This document shows, in pieces, positions 14,712-24,025 of a DNA stretch of 56,848 bases. The notes under the pieces were generated by a model. It had not been told where the DNA came from, searched no databases, and worked only from the letters and a program-made list of their open reading frames with translations. Position 1 is the first letter of the stretch. Each line of letters starts with the position of its first letter. The translations under genes and the position numbers were made by a program. Origin of the DNA: Zhihengliuella sp. (GTDB lineage: Bacteria; Actinomycetota; Actinomycetes; Actinomycetales; Micrococcaceae); assembly GCF_031178195.1 (NCBI RefSeq), contig NZ_JAPSJL010000013.1, forward strand, positions 1 through 56,848. Direction: 5' to 3'.

Positions 14712-15557
14712 TCACTCCGCCTGCGCCGTCGGAGGGACGGGGCGGTCGCGCAGCTGGGCCCGGACGGCGTCCAGCACGGCCGCCTCGTCCAGGCTCCCGT
14801 CGGGCGCGGCCTCCAGGACGGTGACGACGACGCCGGCCGGGCGGCGCGGGCCCGGCGAGGATCCGGGCGTCCCGCCGGTGGTGCCTTCGCCGGGGCCGCC
14901 GGCTGCGGACGGGATGCGCAGCAGCTGCCCGACGACGCGGCGCAGGTCCGACTCGAGGCTCGCGCGCGCGGCTGCGGTCGCCGCGGCCGCCTGGTCCTCG
15001 GAACGCAGCCACTGCCGCAGCCGCGTGTTGTGGACCGCGACGATGGCTGCGGCGAGGGCGGCCGACGTCGCGTCGTCGTCCAGGAGCGGGCGCAGGGCAC
15101 GGCGGAAGGCGCGCTCGTAGCGGTGGGTGCTGACCAGCTCGCGGTCGCGCAGGGCCGGGACGGCGGACAGGAGCCGGTGGCGCAGGCGGGAGACCTCGGC
15201 GTGGCCGGTGTGGTGGTCGAAGACGGAGAGGGCCGTGGTGAGGAGCGTCTCGAGGATCCCGGCGTCAGGTGCCGCGGAGCGATCTCTTTCCGCGAGGTCC
15301 TCCGGGCGAGATCCCGCAGCCGCGCCGTCAGCGGGCACGGGCTCGGCGCGCTCGCGCAGCGGCGCGAGGCCGTGCTCGACGGCGGCCAGGATCCCGTCGA
15401 GGTCGGCGAAGACCATGCCCTCCTTGGAGCCGTAGCGGCGGAAGAAGGTACTGCGGCTCATGCCGGCGGCGGTGGCGAGCTGGTCCACGCTCGTCGCCTC
15501 GAATCCGTCGCTGATCAGCAGGCGCAGCGCGTCCTGCGGGATCGCGGAGTCCGTCAT
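14712..15557 (-). CDS. TetR family transcriptional regulator
   Basis: A 281-aa regulator with a TetR helix-turn-helix in about residues 10-55 (DQLATAAGMSRSTFFRRYG). The ligand domain is longer than usual and has a Gly/Pro-rich insert near the C-terminus (about residues 230-255). The ATG at 15557 overlaps the MFS stop (ATGA), so it is translationally coupled to the exporter gene. The palindrome at 14615-14653 downstream, in front of the acyl-CoA dehydrogenase, is its most likely operator in this window. No comparable palindrome was found before the phzF-like gene. Ligand unknown. Confidence 0.85.
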   Translation of the reverse strand: MTDSAIPQDALRLLISDGFEATSVDQLATAAGMSRSTFFRRYGSKEGMVFADLDGILAAVEHGLAPLRERAEPVPADGAAAGSRPEDLAERDRSAAPDAGILETLLTTALSVFDHHTGHAEVSRLRHRLLSAVPALRDRELVSTHRYERAFRRALRPLLDDDATSAALAAAIVAVHNTRLRQWLRSEDQAAAATAAARASLESDLRRVVGQLLRIPSAAGGPGEGTTGGTPGSSPGPRRPAGVVVTVLEAAPDGSLDEAAVLDAVRAQLRDRPVPPTAQAE

Positions 15558-17125
15558 GACGGCGAATCTAGCACGCGCTCCTCCGCCCGTTCGTCGTCGC
15601 GCACGTGCCGGAAGCCCAGCGCGAGGACGCCGCCGAGCAGGGCGGCGCAGCCGGGGAGCAGCAGGGACTGGCCGAGCCCCGTGGCGACCGCGTCCGCGAG
15701 CTCGGGTGGGATGGCGCCGGCGAGGAGCTCCCCCGGGTCGCCGACCCCGCGCGCTGCCGCCGCGGTGCCGTCTCCCGGCGCGGACGCCGCGGCCTGGTCC
15801 GCCACGCTGGCGGAGATCCGGGCCTCCATCAGGAGCGCGACGAGGGCGGAGCCGACCACGCCGCCGAGCTGGCGGGACGTGTTGTAGATGCCCGAGCCGG
15901 CGCCGGCGTTCGAGTGGTCCAGGTCCCGCGTGGCGGTGAGCGAGATCGCCGGCCAGACGAAGGCGCTGCCAGCGCCCATCAGGGCGGCGGGGAGCAGCAG
16001 CCAGAGCAGGGGGACTCCCAGCGGCAGGACCAGGCCGTAGCCGATGATGGAGCCGCCGAAGCAGAAGAACCCCAGCGCTGCCTGGATCCGCGGGTCGCGG
16101 CGGTTCACCAGGGAGCCCGCGTAGCGGGCCAGCAGCGCGCCGACCACCGCCATGGGCGCGATCAGCAGGGCCGCGACTGTCGGCGTCGTCCCGCGCACCG
16201 ACTGGAGGTAGAACATGATCGGGATGTTCAGGCAGTAGATCACCAGGCCCATGCAGGTGACGGCGGCCGTGGCGAGCGTGAAGTTGCGGTCGCGGAACAG
16301 GCCGAGCGGGACCAGCGGGTCGAGCCACGGCCACCAGCGGCGCTGCACCGACTGCCAGAGGACGAAGACCACCATGATGACGGCACCGGCGGTGATCAGA
16401 TGCCAGATCCCGATCCAGCCGACCACCGGGCCCCAGTCGTACGACTCGGCCTCCTGCAGGCCGAAGACCAGGAGCAGGATCCCCACCGCGGAGAGTCCGA
16501 CGCCGAGCCAGTCGACTGTGCGCGCATGCGTCTCGAGGGTCGGGACGGCGACGACCACGCGCCAGTACGTCACGACGCCGATGGGGACGTTGACGAAGAA
16601 GATCCACTCCCAGCCCAGGGAGTCGGTCAGGACGCCGCCGAGCAACGGTCCCGCCAGCGAGGCGATGCCCGCGATGGCGCCCCAGACGCCCATCGCCGCG
16701 CCGCGCCGCCGGGCGGGGAACAGGCGGGTGATGAAGGTCATCGACTGCGGGGTCATCAGCGAGGCCCCCAGGCCCTGGGCCACGCGGGCGACCACCAGAG
16801 TGGTCAGGTCCCCGGCGAGCCCGCACGCGAGCGAGGCCAGGGTGAAGACGGCCAGGCCGGCCAGGTAGAGGTTCTTGGGGCCGTAGCGGTCGCCTAGCCG
16901 CCCGGTGATCAGCATGGGGACCACGAGCGCCAGCAGGTAGGAGCTATGGACCCAGACGACACCCGAGACGCCGGCTCCGAGGCCGCTCATGATCGCCGGC
17001 ATGGCGGTGGTGACGATCGTCGAGTCCACCAGGATCATGAAGAAGCCGATGGCCAGCGCCCAGAGGGCGCGCCATGCGGCGCGGTCCTCCTGCGTGATGG
17101 CCGCGTCGGGGGCAGCGGGGTTCAC
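15554..17125 (-). CDS. MFS multidrug transporter, DHA2 (EmrB/QacA) family
   Basis: A 523-aa drug:H+ antiporter with about 14 hydrophobic segments. Antiporter motifs are visible: ILVDSTIVTTAMPAI in the first segment (motif D1), GRLGDRYGPK in the loop after segment 2 (motif A), and the motif C-type stretch AIAGIASLAGPLLGGVL. The GTG start overlaps the stop of the upstream phzF-like gene (GTGA) and the stop overlaps the tetR start, so three genes form one tight unit. Export of a lipophilic compound or antibiotic is the likely job. The substrate is unknown. Confidence 0.9.
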   Translation of the reverse strand: MNPAAPDAAITQEDRAAWRALWALAIGFFMILVDSTIVTTAMPAIMSGLGAGVSGVVWVHSSYLLALVVPMLITGRLGDRYGPKNLYLAGLAVFTLASLACGLAGDLTTLVVARVAQGLGASLMTPQSMTFITRLFPARRRGAAMGVWGAIAGIASLAGPLLGGVLTDSLGWEWIFFVNVPIGVVTYWRVVVAVPTLETHARTVDWLGVGLSAVGILLLVFGLQEAESYDWGPVVGWIGIWHLITAGAVIMVVFVLWQSVQRRWWPWLDPLVPLGLFRDRNFTLATAAVTCMGLVIYCLNIPIMFYLQSVRGTTPTVAALLIAPMAVVGALLARYAGSLVNRRDPRIQAALGFFCFGGSIIGYGLVLPLGVPLLWLLLPAALMGAGSAFVWPAISLTATRDLDHSNAGAGSGIYNTSRQLGGVVGSALVALLMEARISASVADQAAASAPGDGTAAAARGVGDPGELLAGAIPPELADAVATGLGQSLLLPGCAALLGGVLALGFRHVRDDERAEERVLDSPS

Positions 17126-18105
17126 GGCACCAGGACGGAACCGTCGATGCAGGTGACCGAGTGGCCCGCGAGCCAGACGCCCTCGGCGTCGCGGTACGGG
17201 TAGAGGTCCCCGGCCCGGCCCACGCGGGTGCCCTGCCGGACGGAGTACGCGTCCTCGGCCAGGCCCTCGGTCATGAGCCAGCGGGCGAACCCGGCATTGA
17301 GGCTTCCGGTCACGGGGTCCTCGGGCAGGGCCTCACCCGGGCAGAAGGCCCGGACCTCGTAGTCGGCGGGGGCCTGCTCGACCGCGGAGCCGAAGGCGCT
17401 GAGGTCCATGGCCGCGGTGTCCGGAAGGGGCTCCAGCTCGGCCCGGGCACCGCTCGGGCGGACGGCCTCCCGGGCAGGATCCCGGCGGAGCACCTGCTCG
17501 GCCCCTGGGCGGGAGTACGGGCCGATGACCCCGACCTCGAGTCCCTCGAGCGCGGCGAAGTCCGGCTCGATGCGCAGCACGGTCTCCGCGTCCTTGAGCA
17601 GGAGCCCGGCCCAGTGCGGCCCGTTGACGAGCCACTGGTGCGCCACGACGTCGTCCGCCCGCAGGCCGAGCGCGGAGAGCGCCCAATCCAGCACGTCGTC
17701 CTCCAGCGGGCCGGTGCGCACGAATTCCGGCCCCTTCAGGGCCAGACGCGGGCTCGCGTCGGTCGACTCGATCCTGATCTCGATCAGGCCCGCGCCGCAC
17801 TCCTGGACCAGGACGCCGGGCCGCGCCGGCCGTCCGCCCGCCTCCAGCCAGGCGTGCGCCGTGCCGAGCGTGGGGTGGCCGGCGAAGGGCAGCTCGGTGG
17901 TCGAGGTGAAGATGCGCACCCGGTAGTCGGCCCCGGGGCTGGTCGGCGGGAGCACGAAGGTGGTCTCGGCCAGGTTGGTCCAGCGGGCGAAGCCCTGCAT
18001 GTCCTGCGTGCTCAGCCCGGATGCGTCCAGCACCACGGCCAGCGCGTTGCCGCGGTACGGCGCGGTGGAGAAGACGTCGACCTGTTTGAAGGGGACAAGA
18101 GCCAT
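17122..18105 (-). CDS. PhzF-like isomerase/epimerase family protein
   Basis: A 327-aa protein of the PhzF/diaminopimelate epimerase-fold family, with two similar halves. The catalytic Glu47 stands in NLAETTFVLPP and the family marker GHPTLGTAHAW is centred on His77; a second conserved stretch is EDPVTGSLNAGFARWL. Phenazine genes are absent, so this is one of the many PhzF homologues of unknown substrate. The frame is open further upstream, but the ATG at 18105 gives the usual N-terminus (VPFKQVDVFS). No clear Shine-Dalgarno is seen. It is the first gene of the overlapping phzF-MFS-tetR unit. Confidence 0.85.
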   Translation of the reverse strand: MALVPFKQVDVFSTAPYRGNALAVVLDASGLSTQDMQGFARWTNLAETTFVLPPTSPGADYRVRIFTSTTELPFAGHPTLGTAHAWLEAGGRPARPGVLVQECGAGLIEIRIESTDASPRLALKGPEFVRTGPLEDDVLDWALSALGLRADDVVAHQWLVNGPHWAGLLLKDAETVLRIEPDFAALEGLEVGVIGPYSRPGAEQVLRRDPAREAVRPSGARAELEPLPDTAAMDLSAFGSAVEQAPADYEVRAFCPGEALPEDPVTGSLNAGFARWLMTEGLAEDAYSVRQGTRVGRAGDLYPYRDAEGVWLAGHSVTCIDGSVLVP

Positions 18106-18217
18106 AGGTGAATCGTGGCACAGGGGGCCCGTGCAATGGCTACCGTGGCCCAAGATGACCGTGGATCCGGCCACGGACACGGTCCATCCCCGCAGTCGGA
18201 TATGCCACGCTTGGACC

Positions 18218-19360
18218 ATGCGATCTTTCGTCCCGACTGCCCCCGCAACAGATGAGCCGATCATCGATCCGGACCGGTTCGGCGAACCGGACCCGGGGAT
18301 GGGCAAGCTGACCGAGGAAGTCGTGGCCGGTCTGCCCGCCTACGTCCAGCCGTGGGTCGGCGCCGGCATCGCAGTCGTCGTCGCGTTCGTGCTCACCTGG
18401 GTCGGCGCCGCCGTCGTGAACCGGGTCCTGCGGCGCAGGCCGCTCCTGCGCGACGACATCAAGCGGGCCCGCTGGCCCCTGTTCCTGCTGCTCAGCTGCG
18501 TCGGCACGCTGGGCTCGTTCGCGGTGACCGCTCCGGTGGCCGACTGGCGCGGCTCGGCCGACTTCCTGCTCCTGGCCACGATGATCGCCGCCTTCGCCTG
18601 GCTGGTGACCGTCCTGCTGCACCTCGTGGAGTCGATCCTGCTCTCCAAGTACCGCAGCGAGCAGTCCGTCGACGCGCGGCACATGGCCAAGCTGCGGACG
18701 CAGGTCTCGCTGCTCCGGCGCGTCGTCGTCGCGGCCGTGCTGGTGCTCGCCGTCGCCGGCATCCTGCTCCTGATCCCCGAGGTGCGGGCGCTCGGCGCCG
18801 GAATCCTGGCCTCCGCCGGCCTCATCTCGGTGATCGCCGGCATGGCGGTCCAGTCGACGCTCTCCAACGTGTTCGCGGGACTGCAGCTGGCCTTCACGGA
18901 CGCGCTGCGCGTGGACGACACCGTCCTCGTGGAGGGCTCGCGCGGCAACGTCGAGGAGATCACGCTGACCTACGTCGTCGTGAAGCTGATCGACGACACC
19001 CGCATGATCCTGCCCTCCACCTACTTCACCACCACACCGTTCCGGAACTTCTCGCGCGGGACGGACGACGTGTCCGGCGGCATCGAGATCGAGCTCACCT
19101 GGAAGGCGCCGGTGGACCTGCTCCGGAAGCGGCTGGAGGAGACGGTCGCCGCAGACCAGGCCTGGGACGGCCGCGACGCGAGCCTCGCCGTCTCCGATGC
19201 CAAGGGCGGGCTCATGACCGTCTTCATCTGGCTCACCGCGCGCAATGCCGGCGACCTGTGGAACCTGCAGAACAGTGTGCGCGAGGAGCTGCTCCGGACA
19301 CTGCAGCAGCAGCATCCGGACGCGCTGCCCGAGCCGGTGATCCGCGGGGGTGGCGCCTGA
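18218..19360 (+). CDS. Small-conductance mechanosensitive channel (MscS family)
   Basis: A 380-aa membrane protein. Three to four hydrophobic segments lie between residues 45 and 215. The pore-lining helix is rich in Gly/Ala (GAGILASAGLISVIAGMAVQ) and is followed by the conserved SNVFAGLQLAFTDALRVDDTV of the MscS beta domain and a soluble C-terminal domain. It should release osmolytes on hypo-osmotic shock. The ATG at 18218 has no Shine-Dalgarno, and an in-frame ATG at 18154 is an alternative start. It is divergent from the phzF-like gene. Confidence 0.87.
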   Translation: MRSFVPTAPATDEPIIDPDRFGEPDPGMGKLTEEVVAGLPAYVQPWVGAGIAVVVAFVLTWVGAAVVNRVLRRRPLLRDDIKRARWPLFLLLSCVGTLGSFAVTAPVADWRGSADFLLLATMIAAFAWLVTVLLHLVESILLSKYRSEQSVDARHMAKLRTQVSLLRRVVVAAVLVLAVAGILLLIPEVRALGAGILASAGLISVIAGMAVQSTLSNVFAGLQLAFTDALRVDDTVLVEGSRGNVEEITLTYVVVKLIDDTRMILPSTYFTTTPFRNFSRGTDDVSGGIEIELTWKAPVDLLRKRLEETVAADQAWDGRDASLAVSDAKGGLMTVFIWLTARNAGDLWNLQNSVREELLRTLQQQHPDALPEPVIRGGGA

Positions 19361-19445
19361 CCGTCTGAACCTGACGGCGGGGGCCGAGGATCGGGAGTTC
19401 GGGCCACGCGGCGTCGGCTGACCGGGTCCTGACCCGCCGATGGGG

Positions 19446-19451
19446 CAGAAT
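19446..19451 (+). promoter_or_regulatory. -10 box of a leaderless transcript
   Basis: CAGAAT lies 6 nt before the GTG at 19458, so transcription would begin at or next to the start codon. There is no Shine-Dalgarno. Confidence 0.5.
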
Positions 19452-19457
19452 GGACCG

Positions 19458-20132
19458 GTGCCGTTCGACCAGCCCTCCGCCCCCCAGCAGCGGGAGACCC
19501 ATCCCTGCCTGCGGCGCGTGGTGGCCGACTCGAGCGACCGGGTGGCGTGGCTGCGGGCTCGCACCCGGGGCATCACCGCGACCGACGTCGCCAAGCTGTC
19601 CACGCCCCGCAGCATCGAGGCCGCCGTCGCGGCGAAGCTCGGCGGCTCCGGATTCACCGGGAACCCGTACACAGAGTACGGGCGCACGCGGGAGCCCGTA
19701 ATCGCCGACTGGGTCCTGCGGCACCACGGGATCGAGCCGAGCAGCCTCCTCTTCCACGCGGAGACCGAGGTCCGCCACCTCGCGACCCCGGACGGCATCG
19801 CGATCCGACCCGACGGACGCGTCGAGCTCGCCGAGATCAAGACCACCAACAAGGTCTGGCGCTCCATCCCCCGCCACTACCTCCGCCAGGTGTGGTGGCA
19901 GCAGTACGTGATCGGCGCCGAGCGCACGCTCATGGTCTGGGAGGAGCACCGGGACTTCCGGCCGCTGCACGACGAACCCCGGATCCAGTGGGTGGACCGC
20001 GACGACGAGCAGATCGCCGACCTCATCCGCAACGCGAATCGGCTGATCGACCTCCTGCACCAGCGGACCGTCGCCATGCAGCAGTACGCCGCGCGCCGGG
20101 CCGACTACGGGCCCGCCGCGCTCAACTACTGA
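19458..20132 (+). CDS. YqaJ-like viral recombinase/exonuclease domain protein
   Basis: A 224-aa protein of the PD-(D/E)XK nuclease superfamily, YqaJ type. The family pattern is visible: RTRGITATDVAKL near the N-terminus, then TEYGRTREPVIADWV, the nuclease core PDGIAIRPDGRVELAEIKTT (Asp and E-x-K ligands), and QVWWQQYVIGAERTLM. YqaJ proteins are phage-type alkaline exonucleases, but homologues are also common as single chromosomal genes in actinobacteria. I chose the GTG at 19458 because a -10 box lies 6 nt upstream. An in-frame ATG at 19440 would sit before that box. No phage genes surround it. Confidence 0.8.
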   Translation: MPFDQPSAPQQRETHPCLRRVVADSSDRVAWLRARTRGITATDVAKLSTPRSIEAAVAAKLGGSGFTGNPYTEYGRTREPVIADWVLRHHGIEPSSLLFHAETEVRHLATPDGIAIRPDGRVELAEIKTTNKVWRSIPRHYLRQVWWQQYVIGAERTLMVWEEHRDFRPLHDEPRIQWVDRDDEQIADLIRNANRLIDLLHQRTVAMQQYAARRADYGPAALNY

Positions 20133-20272
20133 CGCCGGGGCCGCACGCGCGCGGGACCGGCCTCAGGGCCCGCCCGGAACCAACCCCGAGCCGGGGACGT
20201 CGCGGCCCTGAAGTCCGCGCCTGACGGCCCTGAATTCCGGCCGGAGCGCTCGGCCGACACCGGTCCTGCGCC

Positions 20273-20278
20273 TAGTCT
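20273..20278 (+). promoter_or_regulatory. -10 box of a leaderless transcript
   Basis: TAGTCT ends 6 nt before the ATG at 20285, with no Shine-Dalgarno between them, as expected for leaderless mRNA. Confidence 0.5.
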
Positions 20279-20284
20279 GGCGCC

Positions 20285-21124
20285 ATGGAGACCCACGATT
20301 CGTCCGATGCGCCCCGACGTCCCGGCCGCTCCGGGCCGAGGCCGTCGCGCACGATGGTCCTGGCGGCGCTCGGCCTCGTCGCGGCCCTGGCGGGCGTGCT
20401 GTACTTCGGCCGGCCGCTGCTGCCATTGTTCAGCGACCCGCAGGTGGCACGGGAGACCATCGGCGGGCTCGGCGCGTGGGCTCCCCTGGCCTTCATCGGC
20501 CTGCAGGTCGCGCAGGTCGTCATCGCCCCGCTGCCGGGGCAGGTCAGCGGCCTGATCGGCGGTCTGCTGTTCGGGCCGTGGCTGGGTCTGCTCTACACGA
20601 TGACCGGCGCGTTCATCGGCTTCTGGCTGGTGTTCGTCCTCGCCCGCCGGCTCGGCCGGCCGTTCGTCGAGCGCTTCGTCGAGCCGGCGACGCTGGAGAA
20701 GTTCGACGCGCTGCTCGCCCGCCGCGGTGCGTTCGTCCTGTTCCTCATCTACCTGCTCCCGGCCTTCCCCGACGACGTCGTCTCCTTCGTGGCCGGGTTG
20801 AGCACCCTGCGGATCCGGACCCTGCTCCTGGTCTCGCTGGCCGGGCGGCTCCCCGGCTACCTCGTGCTCGGCTTCGCGGGGGAGGGGCTCACCGGCGAGA
20901 ACATGAACCCGATCGTCGTCGGCGGGGCCGTCCTGCTGGCCCTGGGCATGGTCGCGCTCTGGCAGCGCCGCTGGATCCACGAGTTCGTCGCCAGCGAGGA
21001 CCACGCCGCGTTCCTGCGCGCGTCGTGGCGGTTCTCCCTCGGCTGGACGATCGTCCTGGGGATCGGCCTCGCCGGCCTGGTCGCCTTCCTGCTCTGGGCG
21101 GCCCTGGTCCCGCCCGTCCAGTGA
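20285..21124 (+). CDS. VTT-domain (TVP38/TMEM64, DedA-like) membrane protein
   Basis: A 279-aa integral membrane protein. The N-terminus is Arg/Pro-rich, followed by one membrane segment and the VTT domain (about residues 65-200) with re-entrant loop motifs GQVSGLIGGLLFGPWLGLLY and YLLPAFPDDVVSFVAGLS, then two more C-terminal segments. Members of this superfamily move or scramble lipids, and some act on undecaprenyl phosphate. The exact role here is unknown. The ATG start is 6 nt from a -10 box (leaderless). It converges on the siderophore ATPase gene. Confidence 0.82.
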   Translation: METHDSSDAPRRPGRSGPRPSRTMVLAALGLVAALAGVLYFGRPLLPLFSDPQVARETIGGLGAWAPLAFIGLQVAQVVIAPLPGQVSGLIGGLLFGPWLGLLYTMTGAFIGFWLVFVLARRLGRPFVERFVEPATLEKFDALLARRGAFVLFLIYLLPAFPDDVVSFVAGLSTLRIRTLLLVSLAGRLPGYLVLGFAGEGLTGENMNPIVVGGAVLLALGMVALWQRRWIHEFVASEDHAAFLRASWRFSLGWTIVLGIGLAGLVAFLLWAALVPPVQ

Positions 21125-21165
21125 CGAGGTCCGGTGCACCGGCCCCGTGCGTGAGGCCCTGGCGG

Positions 21166-21203
21166 GAGAGGTCTCAGCGCGCGAGGTCTCAGTGCGCGAG
21201 GTC

Positions 21204-21210
<7 letters not shown>
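21166..21210. repeat. Three tandem 15-bp repeats across the ATPase stop codon
   Basis: Units at 21166-21180, 21181-21195 and 21196-21210 share GAGGTCTCAG. The last two are identical and the first differs slightly. The repeat contains the reverse complement of the TGA stop of the minus-strand ATPase gene, so two further in-frame stops follow the real one. Confidence 0.9.
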
Positions 21211-21958
<748 letters not shown>

Positions 21959-21962
<4 letters not shown>

Positions 21963-23008
21963 AGCTTGCCCTTTCGCAGTAGGAGCAGCAGGAAGAGGGT
22001 GCCGCCCGCGAATTCGATGATGACGGTCAGGAAGCCCGACGCGTAGAAGACGTGCTCCAGCACGAACTGCCCGGCCGTCAGCGTCAGCAGTCCCAGCAGG
22101 AAGGCCATGGGCATCACGTACTGGTGCCGGTGCGTGCCGGCGATCTGGTAGGCGAGCGTCGCGACGACGAATCCGAAGAACGTCATCGGACCGGCCAGGG
22201 CCGTCGAGAACGCGACCAGGATCGCGATCAGCACCAGCATGACGGTCAGCTCGCGCTTGTGGTCGAGGCCCAGGGTCTGCGCTGCGTCGCGGCCCAGCAG
22301 CAGGACGTCCAGCCGGAAGCGCCGGCGCCACAGCACGGCCCCGACTCCCGCGCAGACCGCGAAGGCCAGCGGGAGGTAGCCGGTGTCCACGGAGCTCATC
22401 CGGCCCATCAGCTCCACCGAGAGCATGTCGTAGTCGGTCGGGTTCAGGAGCCTCTGGACGAAGATCGAGACGGAATCGAACGCCATGCCGAGCACCACGC
22501 CGACCAGGAGCAGCACGTACAGGCTGCCGAACCGGCCGGAGAACAGCCAGCGGTACAGGAGCGTCGCGAAGACCACCATCAGCAGCGTCTCCGCGACGAG
22601 CTTCGGGATCCCGTCGACCCTCGCGAGGAGGACTCCGCCGAAGAGCCACACGAGCATGGTCTGCAGGAAGGTGTAGAGCGAGTCGAAGCCCATGATCGAC
22701 GGCGTCAGGATCCGGTTGTGCGTCACGGTGTGGAAGACCACGGTCCCGATGCCCTGGGTGAAGGCGACCACCAGCATGGTCCCGAGCATGGTGAGCCGCT
22801 GCTCGATCGCGAAGGCGAAGGAGCCCTGGATGAACAGGAGGAGCAGGCAGCACGACGCCGCCGCGGCCAGTGCGCCCACGACGGCCAGCCGCTGGCCCGG
22901 GCCGAGCCGGCCGGGGGCCAGACGACCGGCCAGCCGGCGCAGGCCGGAATCCCTTGCGGTCGGCGCCGCCGGCGCGTCGGGGGTGCGTCGGGCATCAAGC
23001 ATTGACAT
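21959..23008 (-). CDS. Siderophore ABC transporter permease (YclO-like, system 1)
   Basis: A 349-aa FecCD-family permease with about nine to ten membrane helices. The ending GPMTFFGFVVATLAYQIAGT, followed by HRHQYVMPMAFLLG, and the SIMGFDSLYTFLQT stretch resemble Bacillus YclO and the FatC-type permeases for catecholate siderophores. The ATG at 23008 overlaps the preceding permease by 14 bp and the stop overlaps the ATPase start, so translation is coupled. It forms the membrane channel together with the YclN-like subunit. Confidence 0.9.
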
Positions 23009-23969
23009 GTCTGCGCTGCCTCAGGACCAGGGAGATGAAGACGACGGCGCCCACCACGCCGAGGATGACGGACGCCGGGATCTCCATCGGCGCCACGATG
23101 GTGCGGCCGACGAGATCGCACGCGAGCAGGAGCACGGTGCCCAGCAGGGCGACCCACGGCAGGTTCCGGCGCAGGTCGTCGCCGAGCACCAGGGAGACGA
23201 GGTTCGGCACGATCAGCCCGATGAACGGGATGAACCCGACGACGACGGCGGTCACGCCCGTGGCCAGTGCGACGATCGAGACGCCGAGGAAGACCACCCG
23301 ATGGTAGTCCAGGCCCACGTTGGTGGCGACGTCGCGGCCGAGTCCGGCGACCGTGAAGCGGTCCGCGACGAGGTAGGCGGCCGCGCAGGCCAGTGCAGCG
23401 AGCCAGAGCGGCTCGTAGAAGCCCTCGACGATCCCGCTGAAGCCCCCGGACCGCCAGGCGGACATGGTCTGGAGCAGGTCGAAGGTCCCCGCGATGAACG
23501 TGCTGAAGGATCCGACGACCGCCCCGAGCATGATGCCGACGAGGGGCACCACTAGCGAGTCCTTGACCCGCACCCGGTTCAGGAAGGCGATGAAGACCCA
23601 CGTGCCGCCGAAGGCGAAGGCGATGGCGACGGCCATCTTCGCCAGCGGGGAGGCCCCGGGATCCACGAGCAGTACCGCGAGCATCCCCAGCCCGGCCCAC
23701 TGGGCCGTGCCGGCGGTGGTGGGCTCCACGAACTTGTTCTGGGTGATGAGCTGCATGATCACCCCGCAGACGGCCATCGCCGCGGCGGCGAAGACCAGGG
23801 CCAGCGTGCGCGGCACGCGCGAGACCCAGAACATGTGCAGGACGTCGGACTCCGTCAGGAGGCCGTGCAGGGTGATTTCGTAGCCGCCTACCAGCAGGGA
23901 GGCAGCGGTCAGCCCGAGGGCCGCCACGACGGTGGCGGCCAGGAGGAGACGTGGAGTGGGGGTGCGCAT
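22995..23969 (-). CDS. Siderophore ABC transporter permease (YclN-like, system 1)
   Basis: A 324-aa FecCD-family permease. The stretch VCGVIMQLITQNKFVEPTTA and the GFIPFIGLIVPNLVSLVLGD loop near the C-terminus match the YclN/FatD branch. The ATG at 23969 has GAGGG upstream and lies 56 bp after the receptor stop. A hairpin in that gap (23989-24017) may lower read-through from the receptor gene. The gene itself is intact although the receptor gene before it is broken. Confidence 0.9.
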   Translation of the reverse strand: MRTPTPRLLLAATVVAALGLTAASLLVGGYEITLHGLLTESDVLHMFWVSRVPRTLALVFAAAAMAVCGVIMQLITQNKFVEPTTAGTAQWAGLGMLAVLLVDPGASPLAKMAVAIAFAFGGTWVFIAFLNRVRVKDSLVVPLVGIMLGAVVGSFSTFIAGTFDLLQTMSAWRSGGFSGIVEGFYEPLWLAALACAAAYLVADRFTVAGLGRDVATNVGLDYHRVVFLGVSIVALATGVTAVVVGFIPFIGLIVPNLVSLVLGDDLRRNLPWVALLGTVLLLACDLVGRTIVAPMEIPASVILGVVGAVVFISLVLRQRRHVNA

Positions 23970-23988
23970 GGTTGCCCTCGGGAGAAGG

Positions 23989-24017
23989 GCGCGGGCCCCG
24001 CAGGGCGGGGTCCGCGC
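23989..24017 (-). terminator. Intercistronic hairpin between receptor and permease genes
   Basis: A 12-bp stem with one A-C mismatch (23989-24000 with 24006-24017) and a 5-nt loop, 8 bp after the receptor stop. Such attenuating hairpins are common after binding-protein genes. Confidence 0.5.
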
Positions 24018-24025
24018 GGCGGGCG

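Noticed and set aside
15554-18105. Phenazine biosynthesis cluster
   Set aside because: Only a PhzF-like protein is present. The core phz genes are absent and PhzF homologues are widespread.
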